A DNA stretch of 9,405 nucleotides, taken from NCBI GenBank assembly GCA_027625205.1, contig JAQBVZ010000015.1, positions 1 to 9,405 on the forward strand, given 5' to 3'. The DNA is from Chloroflexota bacterium. Its GTDB lineage: Bacteria > Chloroflexota > Dehalococcoidia > Lucifugimonadales > Australimonadaceae. The notes beneath the pieces are model-generated. The model was not told where the DNA came from. It did not search any database and saw nothing but the letters and a program-made list of their open reading frames with translations. This document shows positions 1-6,810 of the stretch, in pieces. Position 1 is the stretch's first letter; every line of letters begins with the position of its first letter. The translations under genes and the position numbers were made by a program.

Positions 1-2
1 CT

Positions 3-1733
3 GCCTACGAGGAGGCTCTACGCAAGCTCTCTGAAGCAGGGGCAGAATGGGTCCAGATTGATGAGCCGTACCTGGGCCTAAAGCAAGACGGCGCACAGCG
101 AGCCGCCTTTGGGAGGGCGTACGCACAGCTTGCTGCGGCGTCACCCAAGCTCAAGCTGCTTGTCGCCGTTTACTTCAGCGGGGTACGGGACAACCTCCAA
201 ACGGCGTTGGGACTGCCCGTGGCAGCACTCCACGTGGACCTGGTCCGCGGGCCAGAGCAACTGGGTGACCTGCTGCCCAAGCTACCCACCACCATGGCCC
301 TATCCATGGGTGTGGTGGACGGCCGCAACGTATGGAAGACCGACCTGAGCAAGGCATTGGCAACTGTGGAGAAGGCAGTGCTCCAAATTGGGAGCGACCG
401 CGTACTCATTGGCCCCTCCTGTTCCATGCTGCACAGCCCAGTGGACCTTGATTTTGAGACCGGGCTGGACAACGAGATGAAGTCTTGGTTGTCCTTTGCC
501 CACCAAAAAGTGACCGAGATTGCCACGATTGCCAACGCACTCAACAAGGGCAAGAAGAGTGTGGAGGGTGCGTTTGCAGCCAACGCCAAGGCTATGGAGA
601 GCAGGCGGACATCGCCACGCATCCACAACCAACTGGTCAAGCAGCGCTCCGCCGCCGTTGACGACACCATGCTCCTTCGCGCCAGCCCCTTTGAGGAGCG
701 ACAGAAGACTCAGCGGGAGTCGTTGAAGTTGCCCGGGTTCCCCACCACCACCATTGGCTCCTTCCCCCAGACCGGTACGATCCGTAAGGCGAGAGCGGAC
801 CACCGCAAGGGGGATATCACCGACGACCAGTACCAGGTGTTTCTCAAGGAGGAGATTGCCAACGCAATCCGCTTCCAGGTAAAGGTTGGTCTGGATGTGC
901 TGGTCCACGGCGAGGCCGAGCGCAACGATATGGTGGAGTACTTTGGGGAGCAGCTGGACGGCTATATCAGTACCAAGAACGGCTGGGTGCAGAGCTACGG
1001 CTCACGGGGCGTCAAGCCGCCCATCATCTTTGGCGACGTCAGCCGTCCCAAGCCCATGACGGTGGACTGGATTACCTACGCACAGTCACTGACGAGTAAG
1101 CCCGTGAAGGGCATGCTCACCGGTCCTATCACGATGCTGGAGTGGTCATTTGTACGGAACGACCAGCCCCGCAGCGAGACAGCCAAGCAGCTTGCCCTGG
1201 CCATCCGTGACGAGGTGACGGACCTGGAGGCCGCTGGAATCAACGTAATCCAGATTGACGAGCCCGCGCTACGGGAAGGGCTGCCCTTGCGCCAGGAGGA
1301 CTGGGCGGACTATCTACGCTGGGCCGTGGACAGCTTCCGGCTGGCGGCTTCAGGCGTGAGTGACCGCACCCAAGTACACACCCATATGTGCTACGCCGAA
1401 TTCAACGACATCATTGAAGCCATTGGTGAACTGGACGCGGACGTCATATCCATAGAGTCCTCCCGCAGGGACATGGAGTTGCTGGGCGCCTTTGGCAAGT
1501 ACCACTACCCCAACGAGATTGGTCCCGGTGTGTACGACATCCACTCGCCACGGGTGGCAGGCCCCGCTGAGATGGAGGAGCTACTCAACAAGGCGCTGGA
1601 AGTGCTGTCGCCAGACCAGTTGTGGGTGAACCCGGACTGCGGGCTGAAGACGCGCCGTTGGGAAGAGGTTGAGCCATCTCTGGAGCACATGGTTGAGGCG
1701 GCCAAGGCAATGCGGCTGAAGATTAAGGCCTAG
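3..1733 (+). CDS. metE: 5-methyltetrahydropteroyltriglutamate--homocysteine methyltransferase (cobalamin-independent methionine synthase), 5' partial
   Basis: MetE transfers the methyl group of 5-methyl-THF (polyglutamate) to homocysteine to make methionine, using a zinc ion and no cobalamin; it is cytosolic. The frame is open from the left edge and gives 576 residues, against about 750 for full MetE, so roughly 180 N-terminal residues lie outside. The first visible residues already match the N-terminal barrel (a VQIDEP motif near 54-71). The catalytic C-terminal barrel starts near 740 with the T-T-I-G-S-F-P-Q-T homocysteine loop. The zinc ligands of the family are all visible: His (codon 1383) and Cys (1389) in H-M-C, Glu (1455) in S-I-E-S-S-R, and Cys (1638) in N-P-D-C-G. 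A second I-D-E-P-A motif is near 1255. The ATG at 207 is internal, not the start. Only 6 bases separate its TAG from the next gene, so the genes are probably co-transcribed. Identity is secure. Confidence 0.97.
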   Translation, partial: AYEEALRKLSEAGAEWVQIDEPYLGLKQDGAQRAAFGRAYAQLAAASPKLKLLVAVYFSGVRDNLQTALGLPVAALHVDLVRGPEQLGDLLPKLPTTMALSMGVVDGRNVWKTDLSKALATVEKAVLQIGSDRVLIGPSCSMLHSPVDLDFETGLDNEMKSWLSFAHQKVTEIATIANALNKGKKSVEGAFAANAKAMESRRTSPRIHNQLVKQRSAAVDDTMLLRASPFEERQKTQRESLKLPGFPTTTIGSFPQTGTIRKARADHRKGDITDDQYQVFLKEEIANAIRFQVKVGLDVLVHGEAERNDMVEYFGEQLDGYISTKNGWVQSYGSRGVKPPIIFGDVSRPKPMTVDWITYAQSLTSKPVKGMLTGPITMLEWSFVRNDQPRSETAKQLALAIRDEVTDLEAAGINVIQIDEPALREGLPLRQEDWADYLRWAVDSFRLAASGVSDRTQVHTHMCYAEFNDIIEAIGELDADVISIESSRRDMELLGAFGKYHYPNEIGPGVYDIHSPRVAGPAEMEELLNKALEVLSPDQLWVNPDCGLKTRRWEEVEPSLEHMVEAAKAMRLKIKA

Positions 1734-1739
1734 CCCATC

Positions 1740-2375
1740 ATGCCAGGCATCCACCCAACTGATCCCGCCCAGGCCCGAGAGGCGTTCAAGCGGGCTGCCG
1801 CGTTTCTCGCGGATACTGTCGCACACATCCCTGACGACAAGTGGGCAGCTCCTGCTTTGGGCGTGTGGGACCTGCGGGAGCTTGTTGGTCATTCAGATAG
1901 GGCGTTGACAGCCCTGGAGCGCTTTGTTGGCGACACCGCTGACGCGCCGGAGATAGAAAGTCCCGCTGACTATTACATCAAGGCGATGGCTCCTGCTGGC
2001 ATCAACGAACAGGTGGCTGAAAGCGGCCGGCGTGCAGCCGCTTCCCTGGGCGACAACCCGCAAGCCAAGGTACGTGAGTCAGCGCAGCAGGTGACGAGCG
2101 TGCTGGACTCGCTGGCAGACCCCTTAGTCATACGTTCCCAGGCGGGTGCGATACGGCTTGAGGACTACCTGGCGACCCGCGTGGTGGAGTTGCTGGTGCA
2201 TACCTTGGACATAGCGACAGCCGCAGGGCTGGACGTGGAGCCGCCTCCGCTGGCCATGGGCATGGTGCTGAACGTGTTATCTGACCTGGCAGTAGCGAAA
2301 GGCACGGCTCCCGATGTGGCGATGGCGCTCACGGGCCGCAGGCCGCTGCCAGACGGCTTCTCGGTGCTGGGGTAG
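1740..2375 (+). CDS. Mycothiol-dependent maleylpyruvate isomerase-like (MDMPI N-terminal / DinB superfamily) metal-binding protein
   Basis: A 211-residue soluble protein of the DinB-like four-helix family that includes mycothiol-dependent maleylpyruvate isomerase. The typical pattern is visible: an N-terminal helix, then G-V-W-D-L-R-E-L-V-G-H with His51, and later V-V-E-L-L-V-H-T-L-D with Glu150 and His154. His51 plus Glu150/His154 (E-x3-H) reproduce the His/Glu/His divalent metal site known in this family. It carries no signal peptide or membrane segment. In actinobacteria relatives use mycothiol; whether this organism makes a similar thiol is unknown, so the substrate cannot be named. It starts 6 bases after metE and its TAG lies 1 base before the gcvT ATG, which places it inside a metE-gcv transcription unit. 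Family assignment is fairly sure; the specific role is unknown. Confidence 0.75.
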   Translation: MPGIHPTDPAQAREAFKRAAAFLADTVAHIPDDKWAAPALGVWDLRELVGHSDRALTALERFVGDTADAPEIESPADYYIKAMAPAGINEQVAESGRRAAASLGDNPQAKVRESAQQVTSVLDSLADPLVIRSQAGAIRLEDYLATRVVELLVHTLDIATAAGLDVEPPPLAMGMVLNVLSDLAVAKGTAPDVAMALTGRRPLPDGFSVLG

Positions 2376-2376
2376 G

Positions 2377-3480
2377 ATGACCACTTCCCTTCAACGCACG
2401 CCGCTGTATGAGACCCACGTAAGCCTGGGTGGACGGATGGTGCCGTTTGCCGGGTGGGAGATGCCCGTGCAGTACCCGCAGGGCATCCTTGCCGAGGCCC
2501 GCGCCGTCCGTAGCAAGTCAGGCATATTCGACGTCTCTCACATGGGGCGCATATTCGTGGAAGGTGCAGACGCTCAAGCGCTGCTGGACTGGGTCAACAC
2601 GGGCGACATTGGCCCGGAGATGCCGTTGAGTCGCGCTCGTTATGGGCTGCTGTGCAACGAGGACGGCGGCATCATTGACGACTGCATCATCTATCGCTTG
2701 AGCGAGCAGCGGTACCTGCTGGTGGCCAACGCCTCTAACACGCCTGAGGTGCTCACCTGGGTTACCCGCTGGCGGGACGAGCGTTTCCCCAACGTCACGT
2801 TGGACGACGCTACGAACCGCATTGCCATGATTGCGTTACAGGGGCCTGAGGCCACTGCCCTCATGGCAACGTTGTCAGACTTCGACCCAGCCGCCACGCG
2901 GCACTTTCGCATCGTGGAAGCTACCATCCAGGGCAAGCAAGCGCTCGTCGGCCGCACAGGGTACACGGGTGAGGACGGCGTGGAGATCATGCCAGCTTCA
3001 GCGGACGCGGCATGGCTCTGGGGCCTGCTGATGGAACATGGCGCAATGCCAGCCGGCCTTGGTGCACGGGACGTGCTGCGGTTGGAGGCGGCGCTGCCCC
3101 TACACGGCAACGACATATCACCCAAGACCAATCCCCTTGAGGCGGGTCTTGAACGGTTCATAGCTTTGGACAAGGGTGATTTCTGCGGCGGGGTCGCCCT
3201 TCGGGCCATTCAGGCCAGCGGACCGGCACGGCAATTGGTTGGTTTTCAAACCATAGAGAAGGGCGCACTGCCCAGGGCGCATTCGGGCATAGTTGTGGAC
3301 GGCCAACGTGTTGGTGAAGTGTCCAGCGGCGGCTATTCACCCACGCTTGACAGGAATATAGGCCTCGGATATGTTCCAGCACAGTCAGTTTCCCCTGGGA
3401 GCCGCATCCAGGTGGACGTTCGCGGCAACCTGATCGACGCTGAGGTCGTGCGGACTCCCTTTTACTCAAGGCCGAGGTAA
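2377..3480 (+). CDS. gcvT: Glycine cleavage system T protein (aminomethyltransferase)
   Basis: T protein takes the aminomethyl group from lipoyl-H protein and, with THF, releases ammonia and 5,10-methylene-THF. The product is 367 residues, normal for the family (about 360-370). Visible family signatures are the N-terminal T-P-L-Y-E-T-H, F-A-G-W-E-M-P-V-Q-Y, F-D-V-S-H-M-G, and G-G-I-I-D-D, whose Asp101 corresponds to the folate-contacting catalytic Asp. Further matches are G-R-T-G-Y-T-G-E-D-G and the C-terminal S-G-G-Y-S-P-T-L. I chose ATG 2377, where the T-T-S-L-Q-R-T-P-L-Y start matches the family. An in-frame ATG at 2314 would add 21 residues of unrelated sequence overlapping the upstream gene. 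The start sits 1 base after the upstream stop, suggesting translational coupling. Confidence 0.96.
   Translation: MTTSLQRTPLYETHVSLGGRMVPFAGWEMPVQYPQGILAEARAVRSKSGIFDVSHMGRIFVEGADAQALLDWVNTGDIGPEMPLSRARYGLLCNEDGGIIDDCIIYRLSEQRYLLVANASNTPEVLTWVTRWRDERFPNVTLDDATNRIAMIALQGPEATALMATLSDFDPAATRHFRIVEATIQGKQALVGRTGYTGEDGVEIMPASADAAWLWGLLMEHGAMPAGLGARDVLRLEAALPLHGNDISPKTNPLEAGLERFIALDKGDFCGGVALRAIQASGPARQLVGFQTIEKGALPRAHSGIVVDGQRVGEVSSGGYSPTLDRNIGLGYVPAQSVSPGSRIQVDVRGNLIDAEVVRTPFYSRPR
3474..3478 (+). promoter_or_regulatory. Ribosome binding site of gcvH, inside the gcvT end
   Basis: GAGGT lies 7 bases before the gcvH ATG (3486) and overlaps the last codons and stop of gcvT. This supports the chosen start and tight coupling of the two genes. 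Confidence 0.6.
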
Positions 3481-3485
3481 CTGCA

Positions 3486-3872
3486 ATGCCCAACCCCGCC
3501 GACCGCAAGTACTCCAAGGAACACGAGTGGGTGTTGATGGAGTCTGACGGCTCCGCTCGCATTGGCATCACTGACTTTGCGCAGACCGAGCTTGGCGACG
3601 TGGTGTACGTGCAGCTCCCAAAGGTGGGCGACTCCGTGACCCAATTCTCCCAAATTGGTGAAGTAGAGTCGGTCAAGGCAGTGTCGGAGCTCTTCTGCCC
3701 CATCGGCGGCGAGGTCACGGAGGTCAACGATGCCGTGGTCAAGAAGCCGGAGCTGGTCAACACTGAGCCCTACGCAGAGGGCTGGCTGATAAAGGTTAAG
3801 GTCTCCAACGCTTCGGAACTGGACACTCTGCTGGACGCGGAAGCGTACGGCAAACTCACCGGAGAGGGTTAA
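3486..3872 (+). CDS. gcvH: Glycine cleavage system H protein (lipoyl carrier)
   Basis: H protein is the lipoylated shuttle that carries the aminomethyl intermediate between P, T and L proteins. The product is 128 residues, the usual length. Near the N-terminus is K-Y-S-K-E-H-E-W, followed by G-I-T-D-F-A-Q-T-E-L-G-D-V-V-Y-V, both classic for the family. The lipoyl motif G-E-V-E-S-V-K-A-V-S-E carries the acceptor Lys64. The C-terminal part keeps the family features of a P-Y-x-x-G-W-L-I-K-V-K segment and a Leu-rich tail. It starts 5 bases after the gcvT stop with a good ribosome binding site. The L protein (lipoamide dehydrogenase) is not in the window and is presumably encoded elsewhere. The stop codon lies within a perfect palindrome (3862-3879). 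Confidence 0.97.
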   Translation: MPNPADRKYSKEHEWVLMESDGSARIGITDFAQTELGDVVYVQLPKVGDSVTQFSQIGEVESVKAVSELFCPIGGEVTEVNDAVVKKPELVNTEPYAEGWLIKVKVSNASELDTLLDAEAYGKLTGEG

Positions 3873-3879
3873 CCCTCTC
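3862..3879. repeat. Perfect 18-base palindrome spanning the gcvH stop codon
   Basis: GAGAGGGTTAACCCTCTC is a perfect inverted repeat centred at 3870/3871, and the TAA stop (3870-3872) is in its centre. As RNA it can form a 7-bp GC-rich stem with a UUAA loop. No U-tract follows, so it is not a normal intrinsic terminator. It could be an mRNA stabiliser or partial attenuator between gcvH and gcvPA, an operator for a dimeric regulator, or chance. Function is not known. Confidence 0.5.
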
Positions 3880-3932
3880 ACCCGATTTCGCACCGATAAA
3901 CTGAAAGGACTGAAGGCCCTCGCTGGCCGACC

Positions 3933-3982
3933 ATGGCGGACTCTCAGTTCACTTCCCCTTACATCCCGACGAACAAGCCGCA
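3933..3982 (+). other. Out-of-frame 5' part of gcvPA (apparent -1 base frameshift)
   Basis: From ATG 3933 the sequence reads M-A-D-S-Q-F-T-S-P-Y-I-P-T, which looks like the normal start of GcvPA proteins (a Y-[IL]-P-x-T segment just before M-L-x-x-I-G). The body of GcvPA, beginning M-L-Q-A-I-G-V-G-S-V-D-D-L-F at 3983, is in a different frame. Adding one base near 3971 (for example ACG-GAA in place of ACGAA) would join the two as Y-I-P-T-E-Q-A-A-M-L-Q-A-I-G. No good ribosome binding site precedes either ATG. This is either a real frameshift or a sequencing/assembly error. Confidence 0.55.
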
Positions 3983-5245
3983 ATGCTTCAGGCCATTGGC
4001 GTTGGCTCCGTTGACGACCTTTTCCAGGACATCCCTGCTGAGTTCCGCAACCCTGAGCTGAACATGCCCGCGCCGCTCTCCGAGATGGAGGTGCTGCAAG
4101 AGCTCCAACGCCTCAGTGAGCGCAACCTCTACCCTGGCCGTTACACCAGCTTCCTGGGTGCAGGCGTCTACCGGCACTTCACGCCATCCGTGGTAAGCGC
4201 TCTGGTGAGCCGCGGTGAGTACCTGACCTCCTACACGCCCTATCAGGCTGAGGCATCCCAGGGCACGCTCCAATCAACCTTTGAATTTCAGACCATGTCC
4301 AGCCAGATTATGGGCATGGAGGTAGCCAACGCTGGCATGTATGACGGCGCAACGAGCCTTGCTGAGGCCGCGCTCATGGCATGCCGCGTAACGCAGCGGG
4401 GACGAGTCGCCATTGTGGACACAGTCGCGCCGAACTACGCAGAGGTGGTGCGCACCTACGCAGAGCCCCAGGGCATAGAGGTCTACACGGTTTCCAGCAG
4501 CGTACGGGAGCTTGAGCCTGACACCGCATGCCTCCTGGTGCAGAGCCCCAATTTCTTTGGCCACCTTGAGGACGTGGGCGGGCTGACAGATGTGGCCCAC
4601 AACCATGGCGCGCTCATGTGTACATCAGCAGACCCCGTAGCCATGAGCATGTTCAAGTCACCCGGCGCGTATGGCGTAGACATCGCTACGGCTGAGGGGC
4701 AGGCGTTAGGCGTGCCACCTAGCTTTGGCGGGCCTTATGTGGGCATTTTTACCTGTAAGCAAGAGTTCTTCCGCCAGATGCCAGGGCGCATAGCGGGACG
4801 AACCACGGACACCCAGGGCCGCACCGGCTACGTGCTGACGCTCCAAACGCGAGAGCAGCACATACGGCGGGAGCGCGCCACTTCCAACATCTGCACCAGC
4901 ACAGCGCTCATTGGCCTGATGGCTACCATTTACGTAGCGTGTATGGGCAAGCAGGGGCTGCGCCGCGTTGCGGAGCTCTGCTACCACAAGGCCCACTATG
5001 CGGCCGGCCAAATTGCTGAGATACCAGGCTACAGCCTGCCCATGGAGGACACGTTCTTCCAGGAGTTCGTGGTGCGCTGTCCCCGGCCCCCGGCTGAGAT
5101 CAACGCCGCGCTCCAGGACAGGGGCATCATTGGCGGACTGGACATCAGTGACCTGACGCCCAACGGGATGCTGGTCTGTGTTACTGAGGTCAACAGTCGT
5201 CGCGAGATAGACAGTCTGGTGTCAGCATTGAAGGAGATTGGCTGA
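3983..5245 (+). CDS. gcvPA: Glycine dehydrogenase (decarboxylating) subunit 1
   Basis: Subunit 1 of the two-subunit P protein, which decarboxylates glycine with PLP and loads the aminomethyl group on H protein. The frame gives 420 residues from ATG 3983, slightly shorter than the usual 440-450. Adding the out-of-frame leader from 3933 would give about 437. Strong family blocks are visible: G-A-G-V-Y-R-H-F-T-P-S-V-V, S-R-G-E-Y-L-T-S-Y-T-P-Y-Q-A-E-A-S-Q-G-T, and N-A-G-M-Y-D-G-A-T-S-L-A-E-A-A-L. Later come F-G-G-P-Y-V-G-I-F and R-E-Q-H-I-R-R-E-R-A-T-S-N-I-C-T. The PLP lysine is in the partner GcvPB, as expected. It ends TGA overlapping the ATG of gcvPB by one base (TGATG), typical of coupled subunits. 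The exact start is doubtful because of the 5' frameshift. Confidence 0.94.
   Translation: MLQAIGVGSVDDLFQDIPAEFRNPELNMPAPLSEMEVLQELQRLSERNLYPGRYTSFLGAGVYRHFTPSVVSALVSRGEYLTSYTPYQAEASQGTLQSTFEFQTMSSQIMGMEVANAGMYDGATSLAEAALMACRVTQRGRVAIVDTVAPNYAEVVRTYAEPQGIEVYTVSSSVRELEPDTACLLVQSPNFFGHLEDVGGLTDVAHNHGALMCTSADPVAMSMFKSPGAYGVDIATAEGQALGVPPSFGGPYVGIFTCKQEFFRQMPGRIAGRTTDTQGRTGYVLTLQTREQHIRRERATSNICTSTALIGLMATIYVACMGKQGLRRVAELCYHKAHYAAGQIAEIPGYSLPMEDTFFQEFVVRCPRPPAEINAALQDRGIIGGLDISDLTPNGMLVCVTEVNSRREIDSLVSALKEIG
5231..5236 (+). promoter_or_regulatory. Strong ribosome binding site of gcvPB
   Basis: AAGGAG lies 8 bases before the gcvPB ATG, within the last codons of gcvPA. It is the best Shine-Dalgarno match seen in the window, and it fixes the start at 5245 and fits equal production of the two subunits. 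Confidence 0.7.
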
Positions 5246-6726
5246 TGGTGCAGAAGCAGCAATTGCCAATCACGTCTGAGGACTATCAGCGCCGCCTGCT
5301 AATGGACAGGAGCGTACCCGGCCGCACGGGCGTCTCTCTTCCGGCCCTGGACGTTCCTGAACAGCCACTGCCCGGCACCGGTATGCTGCGTGACGACCTT
5401 GAGTTGCCAGAGGTCTCCGAGGGCGAGGTGGTCCGCTACTTCACGAACATCAGTCAGCTCAACTTCTCCATAGACACCAACTTCTACCCACTGGGTAGCT
5501 GCACCATGAAGTACAACCCACGGGTGAATGAGGCCACGGCCTCTTTGCCTGGGCTTGCACAACTCCACCCTCGGCAGTCGCCAGAACAAGCCCAGGGCGC
5601 GCTGGAATTGCTGCACGGCCTTCAGGAGTACCTCAAAGAGGTCACGGGCATGCAGGGGTGCGGGCTGGTCCCTCTGGCAGGCGCTCACGGTGAACTCTCT
5701 GGCATCCTGATGATGCGCGCCTACCACATGGCAAACGGCGGCAGTCACCGACGAAAGATGCTGATTCCTGATACCGCCCATGGGACCAACCCTGCATCAG
5801 CAGCGATGGGTGGCTTTGACGTAGTGGCCATACCGTCGGACGCGGACGGCAACATGGATATGGAGGCCTTGCGACGCGAGGCGACGGACGACCTGGCTGG
5901 CGTGATGTTCACGCAGCCAACGACCCTTGGGCTATTTGACACCCACGTTGTGGAGATGTGCCGGATAATCCACGAGGCTGGCGGCCTGGTCTACGGCGAC
6001 GGCGCAAACATGAACGCCATCCTGGGACGCGTGAAGCTGGCCGACCTTGGCTTTGACGTGGTCCACCTGAACCTCCACAAGACCTTCAGCACGCCTCACG
6101 GCGGCGGCGGCCCTGGCGCGGGGCCGGTATGCGTCAACGAGCGTTTGCTGCCCTTCCTGCCGGAGCCTGTAATCAGCGTGGAGAAGTCCAGTGACGGCAA
6201 CCGCTACGTGTTCAGCCGTCCTACCCAAAGCATTGGGCGTTTGGGCGGGTTCTTTGGCTCCTTTGGCGTGCTGGTGCGGGCGTACACGTACATCACGCTC
6301 CTGGGAGGCCAGGGCATGCTGGACATCAGCGGAAACGCGGTGCTGAACGCCAATTACCTGAAAGAGCAGCTACGGGGCTACTTTGACCTGCCCTATGACC
6401 GCATCTGCATGCATGAGGTGGTCTTCTCCGCCAAGCTTCACAGCGGAGTGAAGGCGCTGGACGTGGCGAAGCGGTTGCTGGACTTTGGCTTCCACGCCCC
6501 CACTATGTACTTCCCACTGGTGGTGGACGAGGCCCTGATGATTGAACCCACGGAGACGGAGTCCAAGGAGACGATGGACGCCTTTGCCGAGGCGCTGCGA
6601 CGGATTGACGATGAGGCCGCCAACGACCCCGACTTCCTCCATGCCGCGCCTCACAGCACGCCTGTCTCCCGTCTTGATGAGGCGAAGGCCGCGCGCCAGC
6701 CGTACCTGCGCTGGCGGCCGGACTAG
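5245..6726 (+). CDS. gcvPB: Glycine dehydrogenase (decarboxylating) subunit 2, PLP-binding
   Basis: Catalytic PLP subunit of glycine decarboxylase. The product has 493 residues, typical of GcvPB. Family blocks include F-Y-P-L-G-S-C-T-M-K-Y-N-P-R near residue 85-98, D-T-A-H-G-T-N-P-A-S-A-A, and G-D-G-A-N-M-N-A-I. The PLP-lysine block is H-L-N-L-H-K-T-F-S-T-P-H-G-G-G-G-P-G, with Lys279 (codon 6079) as the Schiff-base residue. The C-terminal H-A-P-T-M-Y-F-P-L motif is also present. The start is confirmed by the AAGGAG site and the 1-base overlap with gcvPA. Together with gcvT and gcvH this gives all operon-encoded parts of the glycine cleavage system; only the shared L protein is missing from the window. 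Confidence 0.97.
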   Translation: MVQKQQLPITSEDYQRRLLMDRSVPGRTGVSLPALDVPEQPLPGTGMLRDDLELPEVSEGEVVRYFTNISQLNFSIDTNFYPLGSCTMKYNPRVNEATASLPGLAQLHPRQSPEQAQGALELLHGLQEYLKEVTGMQGCGLVPLAGAHGELSGILMMRAYHMANGGSHRRKMLIPDTAHGTNPASAAMGGFDVVAIPSDADGNMDMEALRREATDDLAGVMFTQPTTLGLFDTHVVEMCRIIHEAGGLVYGDGANMNAILGRVKLADLGFDVVHLNLHKTFSTPHGGGGPGAGPVCVNERLLPFLPEPVISVEKSSDGNRYVFSRPTQSIGRLGGFFGSFGVLVRAYTYITLLGGQGMLDISGNAVLNANYLKEQLRGYFDLPYDRICMHEVVFSAKLHSGVKALDVAKRLLDFGFHAPTMYFPLVVDEALMIEPTETESKETMDAFAEALRRIDDEAANDPDFLHAAPHSTPVSRLDEAKAARQPYLRWRPD

Positions 6727-6730
6727 CCCC

Positions 6731-6759
6731 TTTACGTCAAGTCGCCACTCATCTATCCT
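6731..6759 (+). promoter_or_regulatory. Possible weak sigma-70-type promoter before the peroxiredoxin gene
   Basis: TTTACG (6731-6736) and TATCCT (6754-6759) are separated by 17 bases and each match 4 of 6 consensus positions. They lie in the 84-base spacer between gcvPB and the peroxiredoxin gene, so that gene could have its own start of transcription. The match is weak and could be chance. Confidence 0.22.
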
Positions 6760-6797
6760 CCACCTACGCGCCCCCCAGGAGCGCGCAATACCAACAC

Positions 6798-6802
6798 GAG
6801 GT
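6798..6802 (+). promoter_or_regulatory. Ribosome binding site of the selenoprotein peroxiredoxin
   Basis: GAGGT lies 8 bases upstream of ATG 6811. It supports translation starting well upstream of the in-frame TGA, and thus the selenoprotein gene model rather than a start downstream of the TGA. Confidence 0.6.
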
Positions 6803-6810
6803 ATCAATCC

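Noticed and set aside
300..908. A 202-residue - strand ORF antisense to metE
   Set aside because: No recognisable domain, and composition typical of an antisense shadow of a GC-rich gene. The + strand metE frame is clearly coding.
2314..2376. The upstream ATG at 2314 as the start of gcvT
   Set aside because: It would add 21 unrelated residues overlapping the preceding gene in another frame. ATG 2377 matches the family N-terminus and lies 1 base after the upstream stop.
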